Shown piece after piece: positions 1 through 8,004 of a stretch of 56,052 nucleotides of DNA. The notes under the pieces were generated by a model. It was not told where the DNA came from, ran no database searches, and was given only the letters and a program-made list of their open reading frames with translations. Position numbers and translations under genes: made by a program. How positions within the stretch are numbered: the stretch's first letter is position 1; the number at the start of each line of letters is the position of its first letter. The DNA comes from Spirochaetia bacterium (GTDB taxonomy: Bacteria; Spirochaetota; Spirochaetia; Treponematales; Treponemataceae): assembly GCA_900769325.1 (NCBI GenBank), contig CAAGGF010000075.1, positions 1 to 56,052 on the forward strand, in the 5' to 3' direction.

Positions 1-245
1 TCCTCCGTACGACAGCATTTGGCGTATTACAAATGCAAATTTATTCAGAAAAAAAACTTAATTTTTTGAGGTCTATTATGGACAAAATCGCTTACGAATG
101 ACACAAAAGATTTTTTGCTTTTTTTAAGATTTTAAATGTACTGTAAGTCAGACTCCTAGAATAAAACACTCGTTTTGTGATATATTTTTTCTATAAAAAA
201 GATGATTAAATTCTCTTTTTTAATTAATTTTGTAAGGATGTGTAT
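1..245. other. Intergenic leader upstream of purE
   Basis: I see no supported gene here. One plus-strand frame is open from position 3 to a stop at 99-101 and could be the 3' end of a gene lying outside the window, but nothing identifies it. The purE ribosome binding site AAGGA lies at 234-238. I do not see a recognisable purine riboswitch core or a clean -35/-10 pair. Confidence 0.4.
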
Positions 246-743
246 ATGAAAGTTGCAATTTTTTTCGGGTCTAAATCTGATACTGAAAAAATGAGTAAAG
301 CGTGTGATGTTTTAAAAGAATTCGGAGTTGAATACAAGGCTTTTATTATTTCAGCACACAGGGCACACGAAGTTTTAAGTTCAACTGTAAAACAGATTGA
401 AAAAGACGGTTTTGAAGTAATTATTGCAGGAGCAGGTCTTGCAGCAGCACTTCCTGGCGTTATTGCAGGGCTTACTGTTTTGCCTGTAATCGGAGTTCCG
501 CTTGAATGTATTTCTCAAGGTTCAAACGGACTTGCAGGTCTTGATGCACTTCTTTCTATTGTACAGATGCCTCCGCAGATTCCAGTTGCAACAGTCGGAA
601 TTGGTAACGCAAAAAACGCAGGTTATCTTGCCGTTCAAATTCTTTCTATTAAATACCCTGAATTAAAAGAAAAACTTATTTCATTCAGAAAAAAACTTGT
701 TTCTGATGCAGAGAAATCTGTTCTTGAAGGCGTAAATATTTAA
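246..743 (+). CDS. purE: PurE, N5-CAIR mutase / AIR carboxylase, class II type
   Basis: Purine biosynthesis enzyme that carboxylates aminoimidazole ribonucleotide to CAIR, in the cytoplasm. The 165-residue product has the PurE signatures GSKSD (residues 8-12), SAHR (36-39) and AGAGLAAALPG (61-71). Class I enzymes carry a His in the last motif (AAHLPGM); here it reads AAALPGV, as in class II PurE, which in T. denticola was shown to use CO2 directly without PurK. No purK is present in the window, which fits. The ATG at 246 is chosen because AAGGA lies 7 nt upstream; an in-frame GTG at 240 is too close to that site. It precedes purF, separated by a terminator-like hairpin. Family certain, class inferred from motifs. 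Confidence 0.93.
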   Translation: MKVAIFFGSKSDTEKMSKACDVLKEFGVEYKAFIISAHRAHEVLSSTVKQIEKDGFEVIIAGAGLAAALPGVIAGLTVLPVIGVPLECISQGSNGLAGLDALLSIVQMPPQIPVATVGIGNAKNAGYLAVQILSIKYPELKEKLISFRKKLVSDAEKSVLEGVNI

Positions 744-789
744 AATCTTTTTAAATGTTTTGCTTTTTCGATTTTAAATCAGATTTTGT

Positions 790-820
790 CAATTGTTTTT
801 GCCGATGACAATTGTTTTTT
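790..820 (+). terminator. Terminator-like hairpin between purE and purF
   Basis: Seven-base-pair stem CAATTGT/ACAATTG (790-796 and 808-814) followed directly by six T residues. The stem is AT-rich, so termination may be partial and purF may still be read through. Confidence 0.5.
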
Positions 821-860
821 ATAAAAAGTTAAAATCTTTTTTCAAACTTAGGAAACAAAA

Positions 861-2291
861 ATGCAGGAATTTTATAACGAATGTGAAGATAAATTTCATG
901 ATGAATGTGGTGTTGTCGGTGTATATTTAAATCCTGAAGACGAAAAAATAAAATCAGGTCAAAAAAATGCAGCGGTTTTAAGTTATTATGCACTCGTTTC
1001 TCTTCAGCATCGCGGTCAGGAAAGTGCAGGAATTTGCGTTTCAGACGGAACTGAAGTAAAAATTCACAAAGAAATGGGACTTGTCTCGGATGTTTTTAAT
1101 CTTGAACATCTTACGGATTTAAATGGTTTTATTTCTATAGGTCATGTCCGTTATGCAACGGCAGGTTCAAAAACAATTGAAAATGCTCAGCCGATGCTTA
1201 TTCAGTCAAAACTCGGTTCTGTAGCAGTCGCTCATAACGGTCAGCTTGTAAATTATGTTCAGCTTCGTGAAATGTTTGAAGAAACTGGTGCAACTTTCAG
1301 TTCTTCCAGTGATACGGAAGTAATCGTAAAACTGATTGCACGCGGTTATAAAAAAGGTCTTGAAAGGGCTTTGACAGACACTATTCAGATGATAAAAGGT
1401 TCTTTTGCACTTTGCGTCATGACAAAAGATGCTTTAATTGGTGCACGGGATTCAAACGGAATAAGGCCTTTGTGTCTTGGACAGGTTGAAGGAGGCTGGG
1501 TTCTTGCAAGTGAGTCTTGTGCAATTGATGCCATGAACGGAACTTTCGTACGCGATATTCGGCCTGGTGAAATCGTAATTATCAATAAGGATGGTGTTCT
1601 TTCGTTTGATTTTGGAGAAAAGACTTCTAAACGCTCCTGCATTTTTGAATATGTATATTTTGCCCGCCCGGATTCAATTATTGACGGAATTTCTGTTCAG
1701 GAAGCACGCTATAAAATGGGTGAACAGCTTGCAAAGGAAAGTCCTGTTGATGCGGATGTCGTTGTCGGTGTTCCTGATTCAGGACTTGGAGCTGCAATGG
1801 GTTATGCCCGTGCTTCAGGAATTCCTTATGCCATGGGTGTTGTAAAAAATAAATATATCGGAAGAACTTTTATCGCCCCGACTCAAAAAGACCGTGAAAA
1901 TATGGTTTTTGTAAAACTGAATGCACTTAAAAATGATTTGTACGGAAAGCGTGTTATCGTAATCGATGATTCAATAGTCCGCGGAACTACAAGCCGCCGT
2001 TTGGTTCAGATTTTAAAAAGGGCAGGTGCAAAGGAAGTTCATTTCAGGGTCAGTTCCGCTCCCGTAAAATTTCCTTGTCATTTAGGAATCGACACTCCGA
2101 CAAAAGCTGAATTGATTTCTTCAGGTCATGATGTTGAAGAAGTAAGGAAGGAAATTGGTGCTGATTCCCTTGCTTTCATTTCTGTAGAAGGAATGTTTGA
2201 GGCATTGCGATCATGTAATAAGGAACAGTACGGTTTCTGTAAAGGCTGTTTTACCGGGGAATATCCTATGGCAATTTTAAATCAGGATTAA
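861..2291 (+). CDS. purF: PurF, amidophosphoribosyltransferase
   Basis: Catalyses the first committed step of purine synthesis, forming phosphoribosylamine from PRPP and glutamine. The N-terminal nucleophile glutaminase starts at Cys16 (motif CGVVG), so a 15-residue propeptide must be removed. The PRPP-binding loop VIVIDDSIVRGTT lies near residues 365-377. Cysteines near residues 260 and 407 and a C-terminal SC...FCKGC cluster match the four ligands of the oxygen-sensitive [4Fe-4S] cluster known from B. subtilis-type PurF, consistent with an anaerobe. 476 residues is the usual length. A GGA Shine-Dalgarno element precedes the ATG by about 7 nt. It is the second gene of a purE-purF unit. Confidence 0.96.
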   Translation: MQEFYNECEDKFHDECGVVGVYLNPEDEKIKSGQKNAAVLSYYALVSLQHRGQESAGICVSDGTEVKIHKEMGLVSDVFNLEHLTDLNGFISIGHVRYATAGSKTIENAQPMLIQSKLGSVAVAHNGQLVNYVQLREMFEETGATFSSSSDTEVIVKLIARGYKKGLERALTDTIQMIKGSFALCVMTKDALIGARDSNGIRPLCLGQVEGGWVLASESCAIDAMNGTFVRDIRPGEIVIINKDGVLSFDFGEKTSKRSCIFEYVYFARPDSIIDGISVQEARYKMGEQLAKESPVDADVVVGVPDSGLGAAMGYARASGIPYAMGVVKNKYIGRTFIAPTQKDRENMVFVKLNALKNDLYGKRVIVIDDSIVRGTTSRRLVQILKRAGAKEVHFRVSSAPVKFPCHLGIDTPTKAELISSGHDVEEVRKEIGADSLAFISVEGMFEALRSCNKEQYGFCKGCFTGEYPMAILNQD

Positions 2292-2335
2292 ATTATATTT
2301 TTTTAATGCTGAATTTTAAAATTGAGGTCAGGTTT

Positions 2336-2371
2336 ATGTCAGAAAGAAATAATAAAAAGTTAAAATTTTAA
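2336..2371 (+). other. Possible 11-codon leader ORF upstream of grpE
   Basis: A tiny frame MSERNNKKLKF preceded by GAGG at 2324-2327. It resembles the first residues of GrpE (MSEENKNE), which begins about 100 bp downstream. It lies upstream of the putative grpE promoter, so it is unlikely to be a grpE leader peptide; a duplication scar or coincidence is as likely. Confidence 0.15.
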
Positions 2372-2380
2372 TTTTTTTTA

Positions 2381-2410
2381 TTGACGAATAATGCAGATTA
2401 TTTGTAAATT
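2381..2410 (+). promoter_or_regulatory. Putative sigma-70 promoter of grpE-dnaK
   Basis: TTGACG (2381-2386), 18-nt spacer, TAAATT (2405-2410). No CIRCE element (TTAGCACTC-N9-GAGTGCTAA) is present near it, so HrcA control is not supported by the sequence. Confidence 0.5.
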
Positions 2411-2440
2411 TAAAAATGACTACAGAAAAAAGGATTAGTT

Positions 2441-3055
2441 ATGTCAGAAGAAAACAAAAATGAAAATGCAGAAAATCAGGAGCAGGCATCTTGCGAAACA
2501 GAAAAAAATGCTTCTGAAAATCCTGCAGAAAACACAGAAAATGCCGGAGAGAAAACTGATTCTGCAGAAGAAAAAAAAGAATTGACCGATGCAGAAAAAA
2601 TCAGTGAACTTGAAAAAGAAGTTCAGGAATTAAAAACTCAGGCTCTTTACAAAGCTGCTGAAAACGAAAACTGGCGAAAACGAATGATGCAGCAAAAAGA
2701 TGATGCAATCGCTTATGCAAATGCTTCGCTTCTTTCAGATTTATTGGACAGTCTTGATAACTTTGACAGAACAATTGATGCAGCAAAAGATGCAAAAGAT
2801 GTAAAGTCAATTGCAGATGGTATCAAGATGATTAATAAAAATCTTGTAAAAATGCTCGAAGATAAATACGGATTGTCAAGTTTTGCAAAAGAAGGCGATG
2901 AATTTAATCCTGAAGAGCACGAGGCTATCGGCCGTACAGAAGACGAAAAAGCAAAAAAAGAAACTTTAAAACAAGTTTATTTAAAAGGTTACAAATTGAA
3001 CGGAAAAATCATTCGTCATGCAAAAGTGATGGTGAGCGTTCCTGTTTCAAAATAG
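2441..3055 (+). CDS. grpE: GrpE, nucleotide exchange factor for DnaK
   Basis: Co-chaperone that releases ADP from DnaK. The 204-residue protein has an acidic, low-complexity N-terminal tail (about residues 1-50, rich in Glu and Asn), a long helical coiled-coil region (about 50-100) and the C-terminal beta domain ending in the GrpE signature around NGKIIRHAKVMVSVP. The start ATG follows AAAGGA by 7 nt. It is 31 nt upstream of dnaK and surely co-transcribed with it. Unlike many Gram-positive bacteria there is no hrcA in front; purF lies upstream. Confidence 0.95.
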   Translation: MSEENKNENAENQEQASCETEKNASENPAENTENAGEKTDSAEEKKELTDAEKISELEKEVQELKTQALYKAAENENWRKRMMQQKDDAIAYANASLLSDLLDSLDNFDRTIDAAKDAKDVKSIADGIKMINKNLVKMLEDKYGLSSFAKEGDEFNPEEHEAIGRTEDEKAKKETLKQVYLKGYKLNGKIIRHAKVMVSVPVSK

Positions 3056-3086
3056 CATATAATATCAAATATAGAGGTTAGAGAAA

Positions 3087-5030
3087 ATGTCTAAGATTAT
3101 TGGTATTGACTTAGGAACAACAAACTCTTGTGTAGCCGTAATGGAAAACGGTGCACCTGTAGTAATTCAGAACTCAGAAGGCGGAAGAACAACTCCTTCA
3201 ATTGTTGGTTTCACAGCAAAAGGCGACAGAATCGTAGGTCAGCCTGCTAAAAACCAGATGGTAACAAATCCAAAAAACACAGTTTACTCTGTAAAGCGTT
3301 TGATTGGACATCGTTTTTCAGAACTTCAGGGAGAAGCAACAAAACTTCCATATACAGTAATTGATAACGGTTCTGACTGCCGTGTTCAGATTGAACAGAA
3401 CGGAGAAAAAAAACAGTACAGTCCTCAGGAAATTTCTGCATTCATCCTTCAAAAAATGAAAAAAACAGCAGAAGATTACCTTGGAGAACCTGTTACAGAA
3501 GCTGTAATTACTGTTCCTGCTTATTTTAACGATGCTCAGCGTCAGGCTACAAAAGATGCCGGAAAAATCGCAGGTCTTGATGTAAAAAGAATTATCAACG
3601 AACCTACAGCAGCATCTCTTGCATTCGGTTTTGACAAAGATCAAAAACAGGAAAAGACAATTGCCGTATACGACTTAGGTGGCGGTACATTCGATATTTC
3701 TATCCTCGAATTAGGCGACGGCGTATTTGAAGTAAAATCTACAAACGGTGATACTCATCTTGGTGGCGATGACTGGGACCGTGCTATTATTAACTGGCTT
3801 ATAAAAGAATTTAAAAATGATTCTGGAATCGATCTTTCAGGTGATGCAATGGCAATGCAGCGTCTTCGTGAAGCAGCAGAAAATGCAAAAATTCAGCTTT
3901 CTTCACAGACTTCTACAGATATTAACCTTCCGTTCATTACAGCTGATGCAACAGGTCCAAAACATCTTCAAAAGACATTAACTCGTGCTCAATTTGAACA
4001 GATGACAGATGAACTTTTCGAAAGAACAAAAGAACCTTGTCTTAAAGCTCTTAAAGATGCAGATATGACAGCAGACAAAATCGATGAAGTTCTGTTAGTC
4101 GGTGGTTCTTCTCGAATGCCTAAAGTTCAGGAAGTTGTAAAAGCAATTTTTGGAAAAGAAGGTTCTAAGGCTGTAAATCCTGATGAAGCTGTTGCTGTTG
4201 GTGCTGCAATTCAAGGTGGCGTTTTGAAAGGAGATGTAAAAGATGTTCTTCTTCTTGATGTAACACCTCTTTCACTCGGAATCGAAACAATGGGCGGTGT
4301 AATGACAAAACTTATTCCGCGAAATACAACTATTCCAACTAAAAAGTCTCAGATTTTCTCTACTGCTGTAGATGGTCAGACTGCCGTTTCAATCCATGTT
4401 CTTCAGGGTGAACGCGAAATGGCTGCCCAGAACAGAACATTAGGTAATTTTGATCTTACAGGAATTCCTGCAGCACCTAGAGGCGTTCCTCAGATTGAAG
4501 TAACATTTGACATCGATGCAAACGGTATCGTTCATGTTTCTGCAAAAGACTGCGGAACTGGAAAAGAACAGCATATTCAGATTACATCTTCTTCAGGCTT
4601 AAGCGATGCAGAAATCGAACGAATGGTAAAAGACGCTGAAGCAAATGCTGCTGCCGATAAAGAAAAACGTGAAGCAGTTGATGCAAAAAATGAAGCTGAC
4701 GGTTTGATTTACGCAACAGAAAAATCTCTTAAAGATTTAGGCGATAAAGTTTCTGATGCAGACAAGCAAAAAATTGAAGATGCAATGGCTGCTCTTAAAA
4801 AAGCTCTTGAATCTGAAAATACAGCAGATATCAAGGCAAAAACAGAAGAATTAAAACAGGCATCTTACAAGATTGCAGAAGAACTTTACAAACAGCAGGG
4901 CTCAGCATCTCAGACTGCTTCTGAAAATGCCGAAACTTCACAGGAGTCATCATCTCAAGAAGAATCTTCAAGTAAATTTGATAAAGGTTCTGCACAGGAT
5001 GTTGATTACGAAGTTCAGGATGACAAATAA
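3087..5030 (+). CDS. dnaK: DnaK, Hsp70 chaperone
   Basis: ATP-dependent Hsp70 chaperone. The N-terminal ATPase domain opens with IIGIDLGTTNSCVAVM and contains the phosphate loops DLGGGTFD and GGSSRMP; the substrate-binding domain and helical lid follow, and the tail ends VDYEVQDDK as in bacterial DnaK. At 647 residues it is full length. GAGG precedes the ATG. It is the second gene of grpE-dnaK, followed by two hairpins that separate it from dnaJ, so DnaK and DnaJ levels may be set separately. Confidence 0.98.
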   Translation: MSKIIGIDLGTTNSCVAVMENGAPVVIQNSEGGRTTPSIVGFTAKGDRIVGQPAKNQMVTNPKNTVYSVKRLIGHRFSELQGEATKLPYTVIDNGSDCRVQIEQNGEKKQYSPQEISAFILQKMKKTAEDYLGEPVTEAVITVPAYFNDAQRQATKDAGKIAGLDVKRIINEPTAASLAFGFDKDQKQEKTIAVYDLGGGTFDISILELGDGVFEVKSTNGDTHLGGDDWDRAIINWLIKEFKNDSGIDLSGDAMAMQRLREAAENAKIQLSSQTSTDINLPFITADATGPKHLQKTLTRAQFEQMTDELFERTKEPCLKALKDADMTADKIDEVLLVGGSSRMPKVQEVVKAIFGKEGSKAVNPDEAVAVGAAIQGGVLKGDVKDVLLLDVTPLSLGIETMGGVMTKLIPRNTTIPTKKSQIFSTAVDGQTAVSIHVLQGEREMAAQNRTLGNFDLTGIPAAPRGVPQIEVTFDIDANGIVHVSAKDCGTGKEQHIQITSSSGLSDAEIERMVKDAEANAAADKEKREAVDAKNEADGLIYATEKSLKDLGDKVSDADKQKIEDAMAALKKALESENTADIKAKTEELKQASYKIAEELYKQQGSASQTASENAETSQESSSQEESSSKFDKGSAQDVDYEVQDDK

Positions 5031-5040
5031 TTGATTTTTA

Positions 5041-5068
5041 ACTGCCTTCTCATATCAGCGAAGGTGGT
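5041..5068 (+). promoter_or_regulatory. Hairpin downstream of dnaK
   Basis: Nine-pair stem ACTGCCTTC/GAAGGTGGT (5041-5049 and 5060-5068, two G-T pairs) with a 10-nt loop and no T-tract. It lies just 5' of a true terminator; a role in protecting the dnaK 3' end or in attenuation is possible. Confidence 0.45.
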
Positions 5069-5087
5069 TGAAAATTCAAAGATTCAG

Positions 5088-5121
5088 CCCCTTTTTGCAA
5101 TTGCAGAAGGGGTCGTTTTTT
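5088..5121 (+). terminator. Rho-independent terminator / attenuator between dnaK and dnaJ
   Basis: Stem CCCCTTTTTGC/GCAGAAGGGG (5088-5098, 5103-5112) with an AATT loop, followed by TCG and six T residues. Any dnaJ expression from the grpE promoter must pass it. Confidence 0.8.
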
Positions 5122-5187
5122 AGTATATTTAAGAAATCTACAAAAGAGTTTTTTAAGATTCCCTTAATACTGAAAAAGGAAAATAAA

Positions 5188-6330
5188 ATGGCAAAGCGTG
5201 ATTATTATGAAGTTTTAGGTGTTCAAAAAGGTGCTTCAGCTGAAGATATAAAAAAAGCATATAGAAAACTTGCTGTAAAATATCATCCGGACCGAAACCC
5301 TGGTGATAAAGAAGCAGAAGAAAAATTCAGGGAGGCAACAGAAGCGTATGAAATTCTCTCGGATGATAAAAAACGCCCTATTTACGATCAGTATGGTTTT
5401 GCCGGTTTAGACGGAATGGACGGTTCATCCGGTGGTGGTGCACAATATTCTCACGCTTTTCACGATTTCAGCGATTTGTTTGGCGGAATGGGCGGCGGTT
5501 TTGGAGATATTTTCGACAACCTTTTTGGAGGCGGAAAAAGCCGTTCAAGTCATACACGGCAAGGTCCTAAAGAAGGCGCAAGTTTACGCTACGATTTAAA
5601 TATTGCTTTCAAGGATGCTGTTTTTGGTACAAAGGCGGAAATTCGTTTCAGGCATAATGAAACTTGCGATTTGTGCCATGGTTCAGGTTGTGCTCAGGGC
5701 GGTTCAAGAAAAACTTGTCCTACTTGTAACGGTCTTGGTCAGGTTCAGCGAAGTTCTGGATTTTTTGCCGTTTCTCAGACTTGTCCTAACTGCCGCGGTT
5801 CTGGAATGACAATTGATAAGCCTTGTTCTTCATGTCGGGGAACGGGTGTAACTGAAAAATCTAAGAAAATTTCGCTTGCAATTCCTCAGGGAGTTGACAA
5901 CGGAAAAAGAATTACCATTCCAAAACAGGGTGATGTCGGTGAAAACGGCGGGCCTGCAGGCGATTTAGTCGTAATTTTGCATGTTGAACAGCATCCGTAT
6001 TTTGAGCGGGATGGTCAGGATTTATATTGTGCTGTTCCTATTTCATTTTCACAGGCCGTATTAGGTTCTTCAATAACGATTACATCTCTTGACGGTAAAA
6101 AAATCGCAATTCCTATAAAAGAAGGAACTTCAAACGGTGCAATGCTTAGAATAAAAGGTGAAGGCGTTCCTTTTACGGGTTCTACACGACGCGGGGATTT
6201 GTATGTAAAAATTCTTGTTCAGATTCCGTCTAAAATAAATTCTAAGCAGAAAGAACTTTTAAAAGAATATATGACGATAGAACACCCTGTTGAAAATCCT
6301 GAACTTGTAAAATTATCTTCATTAGGATAA
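5188..6330 (+). CDS. dnaJ: DnaJ, Hsp40 co-chaperone
   Basis: Stimulates DnaK ATPase and delivers substrates. Class I architecture: J domain at residues 1-70 with the HPD motif (YHPDRNPGD), a Gly/Phe-rich stretch, then four CxxCxGxG zinc-finger repeats (CDLCHGSG, CPTCNGLG, CPNCRGSG, CSSCRGTG) and the C-terminal substrate-binding domain. The open frame continues upstream, but the ATG at 5188 is preceded by AAAGGA and gives the standard MAKRDYYEVLG start and 380 residues. It lies behind the dnaK terminator and ahead of a strong terminator. Confidence 0.97.
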   Translation: MAKRDYYEVLGVQKGASAEDIKKAYRKLAVKYHPDRNPGDKEAEEKFREATEAYEILSDDKKRPIYDQYGFAGLDGMDGSSGGGAQYSHAFHDFSDLFGGMGGGFGDIFDNLFGGGKSRSSHTRQGPKEGASLRYDLNIAFKDAVFGTKAEIRFRHNETCDLCHGSGCAQGGSRKTCPTCNGLGQVQRSSGFFAVSQTCPNCRGSGMTIDKPCSSCRGTGVTEKSKKISLAIPQGVDNGKRITIPKQGDVGENGGPAGDLVVILHVEQHPYFERDGQDLYCAVPISFSQAVLGSSITITSLDGKKIAIPIKEGTSNGAMLRIKGEGVPFTGSTRRGDLYVKILVQIPSKINSKQKELLKEYMTIEHPVENPELVKLSSLG

Positions 6331-6385
6331 CCAAACTAAAAATATCAGTTCTCTGGTTGTATATAGATTTTTTTTTCTTCATTTT

Positions 6386-6430
6386 AAGGGTTGAATTTTC
6401 TATTTTATGGGAAATTCAGCCCTTTTTTTT
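6386..6430 (+). terminator. Strong Rho-independent terminator of dnaJ
   Basis: Thirteen-pair stem (6386-6398 with 6412-6424, one G-T pair), 13-nt loop, followed by a run of T residues to about 6428. Confidence 0.9.
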
Positions 6431-6471
6431 ATGTTTTTTGATAAAATATGTAAAATATTTGTAGATTTTTT

Positions 6472-6500
6472 TTGCCGAATTTCAGATTCTATGTTAAAAT
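6472..6500 (+). promoter_or_regulatory. Promoter of the phosphatase/STAS operon
   Basis: TTGCCG (6472-6477), exactly 17 nt, TAAAAT (6495-6500). The predicted transcript begins about 15 nt before a long inverted repeat. The same -35 sequence, TTGCCG, occurs upstream of groEL. Confidence 0.65.
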
Positions 6501-6521
6501 GTAATAGTATTTATAAGAATT

Positions 6522-6577
6522 CCTTTAGGTAATCTCTAAAAATCATTTTGTGTGGCTTTTAGAGATTTTTCTAAAGG
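6522..6577 (+). promoter_or_regulatory. Long leader hairpin of the phosphatase operon
   Basis: Imperfect inverted repeat: CCTTTAG/CTAAAGG (6522-6528, 6571-6577) enclosing AATCTCTAAAA/TTTTAGAGATT (6531-6541, 6557-6567), 18 pairs in all, with a 15-nt loop. There is no T-tract, so it is not a plain terminator. It sits in the 5' untranslated region, about 20 nt before the GAGG site of the first gene. Confidence 0.7.
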
Positions 6578-6607
6578 CACGATGTTTAATAATTACTTGA
6601 GGTGTTC

Positions 6608-8002
6608 ATGTATCAGACTCGTAAAAAAATTGTGTATTTCGTCGTAGATGTAGTAGTTCTGCTTCTGTCTGTAATGCTTTCTATAATTCTGCTTTCTACG
6701 GCATCAGAATCATCTGTGTCTTCTGTTGTAACAATCGGTATTCCGGCTCTTGTTTTTATCTGTCTTTTGCTTGCAGGTACACTTATTCGAAAGAGTATTA
6801 ACCGCAATCTCCGTAAAAAACTTATAGAATCTGGAAATACCAAATTATTCGGTGACTTTATCGATAAACTCAAGTTTTGTTATTCTCTTGATGATTTATA
6901 CCAGGCAATTCAGAATATTCTTGAATTAAAGGCCGATTGTGCAGTTCTTTTTGTCGATTGTGAAAAAAATTATGTACTTTATAACAGCCCGGACAGAATT
7001 TCTTCATATTATACAGTTCGCGATAAACTTGCATCAAACTTTCCTCTTTCATGGGAAGACGGCGTATTCTTTTTAGGGGACAATCTTGGAATCGTTTCTT
7101 CTTATAAAGAAGCCCGCGGTTTCTTCTTGAGTTTTAATCAAAAGCATTTTTATGTTTTCTGCAGGTATATCTGTCAGTTTGATACAGAAATTTATTCAAA
7201 ATTATACGAAGAATTCGTTCGTTTCAGCCAGAGAATCGAAACTTTAAACAGTCTTGCAGAAATTTCAACTCTAACAAAAGAGTGGGAACAGCTTGCAGAA
7301 ACTCAAGTTTCATTTCTCCCTCATCAGATGCCTGTAATCGATAAATTAAAATTTGCCGCTTATTATAGGCCTTTGGTAAATGTTTCGGGAGATTATTACA
7401 CGGTTCTGCCTATTACGCCTACAAAAACGCTTTTAATGCTTGGGGATGTTTCCGGTAAAGGTCTTCCAGCTGCCTTGATTATGGGTCTTGTAATGAATAC
7501 CGTAAAAGTTATGCAAAATAAAGAAGATTTAGTAGGTTTGATTGCCGGGGTAGACAAGGCCATTAAAAACATGCACCTTCAGGATAAATATACGGTTTTG
7601 TTCATCGGTATTGTTGATACAGAAAAAATGAAATTTACTTATGTAAATGCTTCAATGTCTGATCCAAAAATCCTTACACGCGGTCCCGATGGTTACAGAA
7701 TAAAAGAACTTCAATCTACGGCAAGCCTTGTAGGAATCATCGACATGGACGATGTTCATATTGCAGAGCAGCGGCTTTTCCGCGGTGATATGATTCTCCT
7801 TGCTTCCGACGGTGTTTCAGAGGTAATGGATGAAAACGGTGTAGAACTTGGCGATACGGAATTGTTTACAAATACATTAAAGGCAAGTGCTTCTAAGCAG
7901 CCTCAGCAGTTTGTAAACGATATTGTTGATTTAATTTTTCAATATAACGGAGACAGGCGTCTTCATGATGATGTAACTATGTTAGTTGCAAAGGTAGGAT
8001 AA
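6608..8002 (+). CDS. Membrane SpoIIE/RsbU-type PP2C serine phosphatase
   Basis: Probable phosphatase that dephosphorylates a STAS anti-anti-sigma protein in a partner-switching cascade. The 464-residue product has two N-terminal membrane segments (about residues 9-30 and 40-60), a middle sensor-like region of unknown fold, and a C-terminal SpoIIE PP2C domain. Metal-binding acids are intact: SGDYY (Asp262), GDVSGKG (Asp280), SDGVSE (Asp401) and DDVT (Asp454). The ATG at 6608 is chosen over GTG at 6602 because GAGG at 6599-6602 is correctly spaced only for the ATG. It is followed after 2 nt by a second SpoIIE-like gene. From memory, T. pallidum also has an RsbU-like gene close to grpE-dnaK. Confidence 0.88.
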   Translation: MYQTRKKIVYFVVDVVVLLLSVMLSIILLSTASESSVSSVVTIGIPALVFICLLLAGTLIRKSINRNLRKKLIESGNTKLFGDFIDKLKFCYSLDDLYQAIQNILELKADCAVLFVDCEKNYVLYNSPDRISSYYTVRDKLASNFPLSWEDGVFFLGDNLGIVSSYKEARGFFLSFNQKHFYVFCRYICQFDTEIYSKLYEEFVRFSQRIETLNSLAEISTLTKEWEQLAETQVSFLPHQMPVIDKLKFAAYYRPLVNVSGDYYTVLPITPTKTLLMLGDVSGKGLPAALIMGLVMNTVKVMQNKEDLVGLIAGVDKAIKNMHLQDKYTVLFIGIVDTEKMKFTYVNASMSDPKILTRGPDGYRIKELQSTASLVGIIDMDDVHIAEQRLFRGDMILLASDGVSEVMDENGVELGDTELFTNTLKASASKQPQQFVNDIVDLIFQYNGDRRLHDDVTMLVAKVG

Positions 8003-8004
8003 TT

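Noticed and set aside
2292..2440. CIRCE/HrcA operator upstream of grpE
   Set aside because: No TTAGCACTC-N9-GAGTGCTAA or near match on either strand; the AT palindrome TTAAAATTTTAA is too simple.
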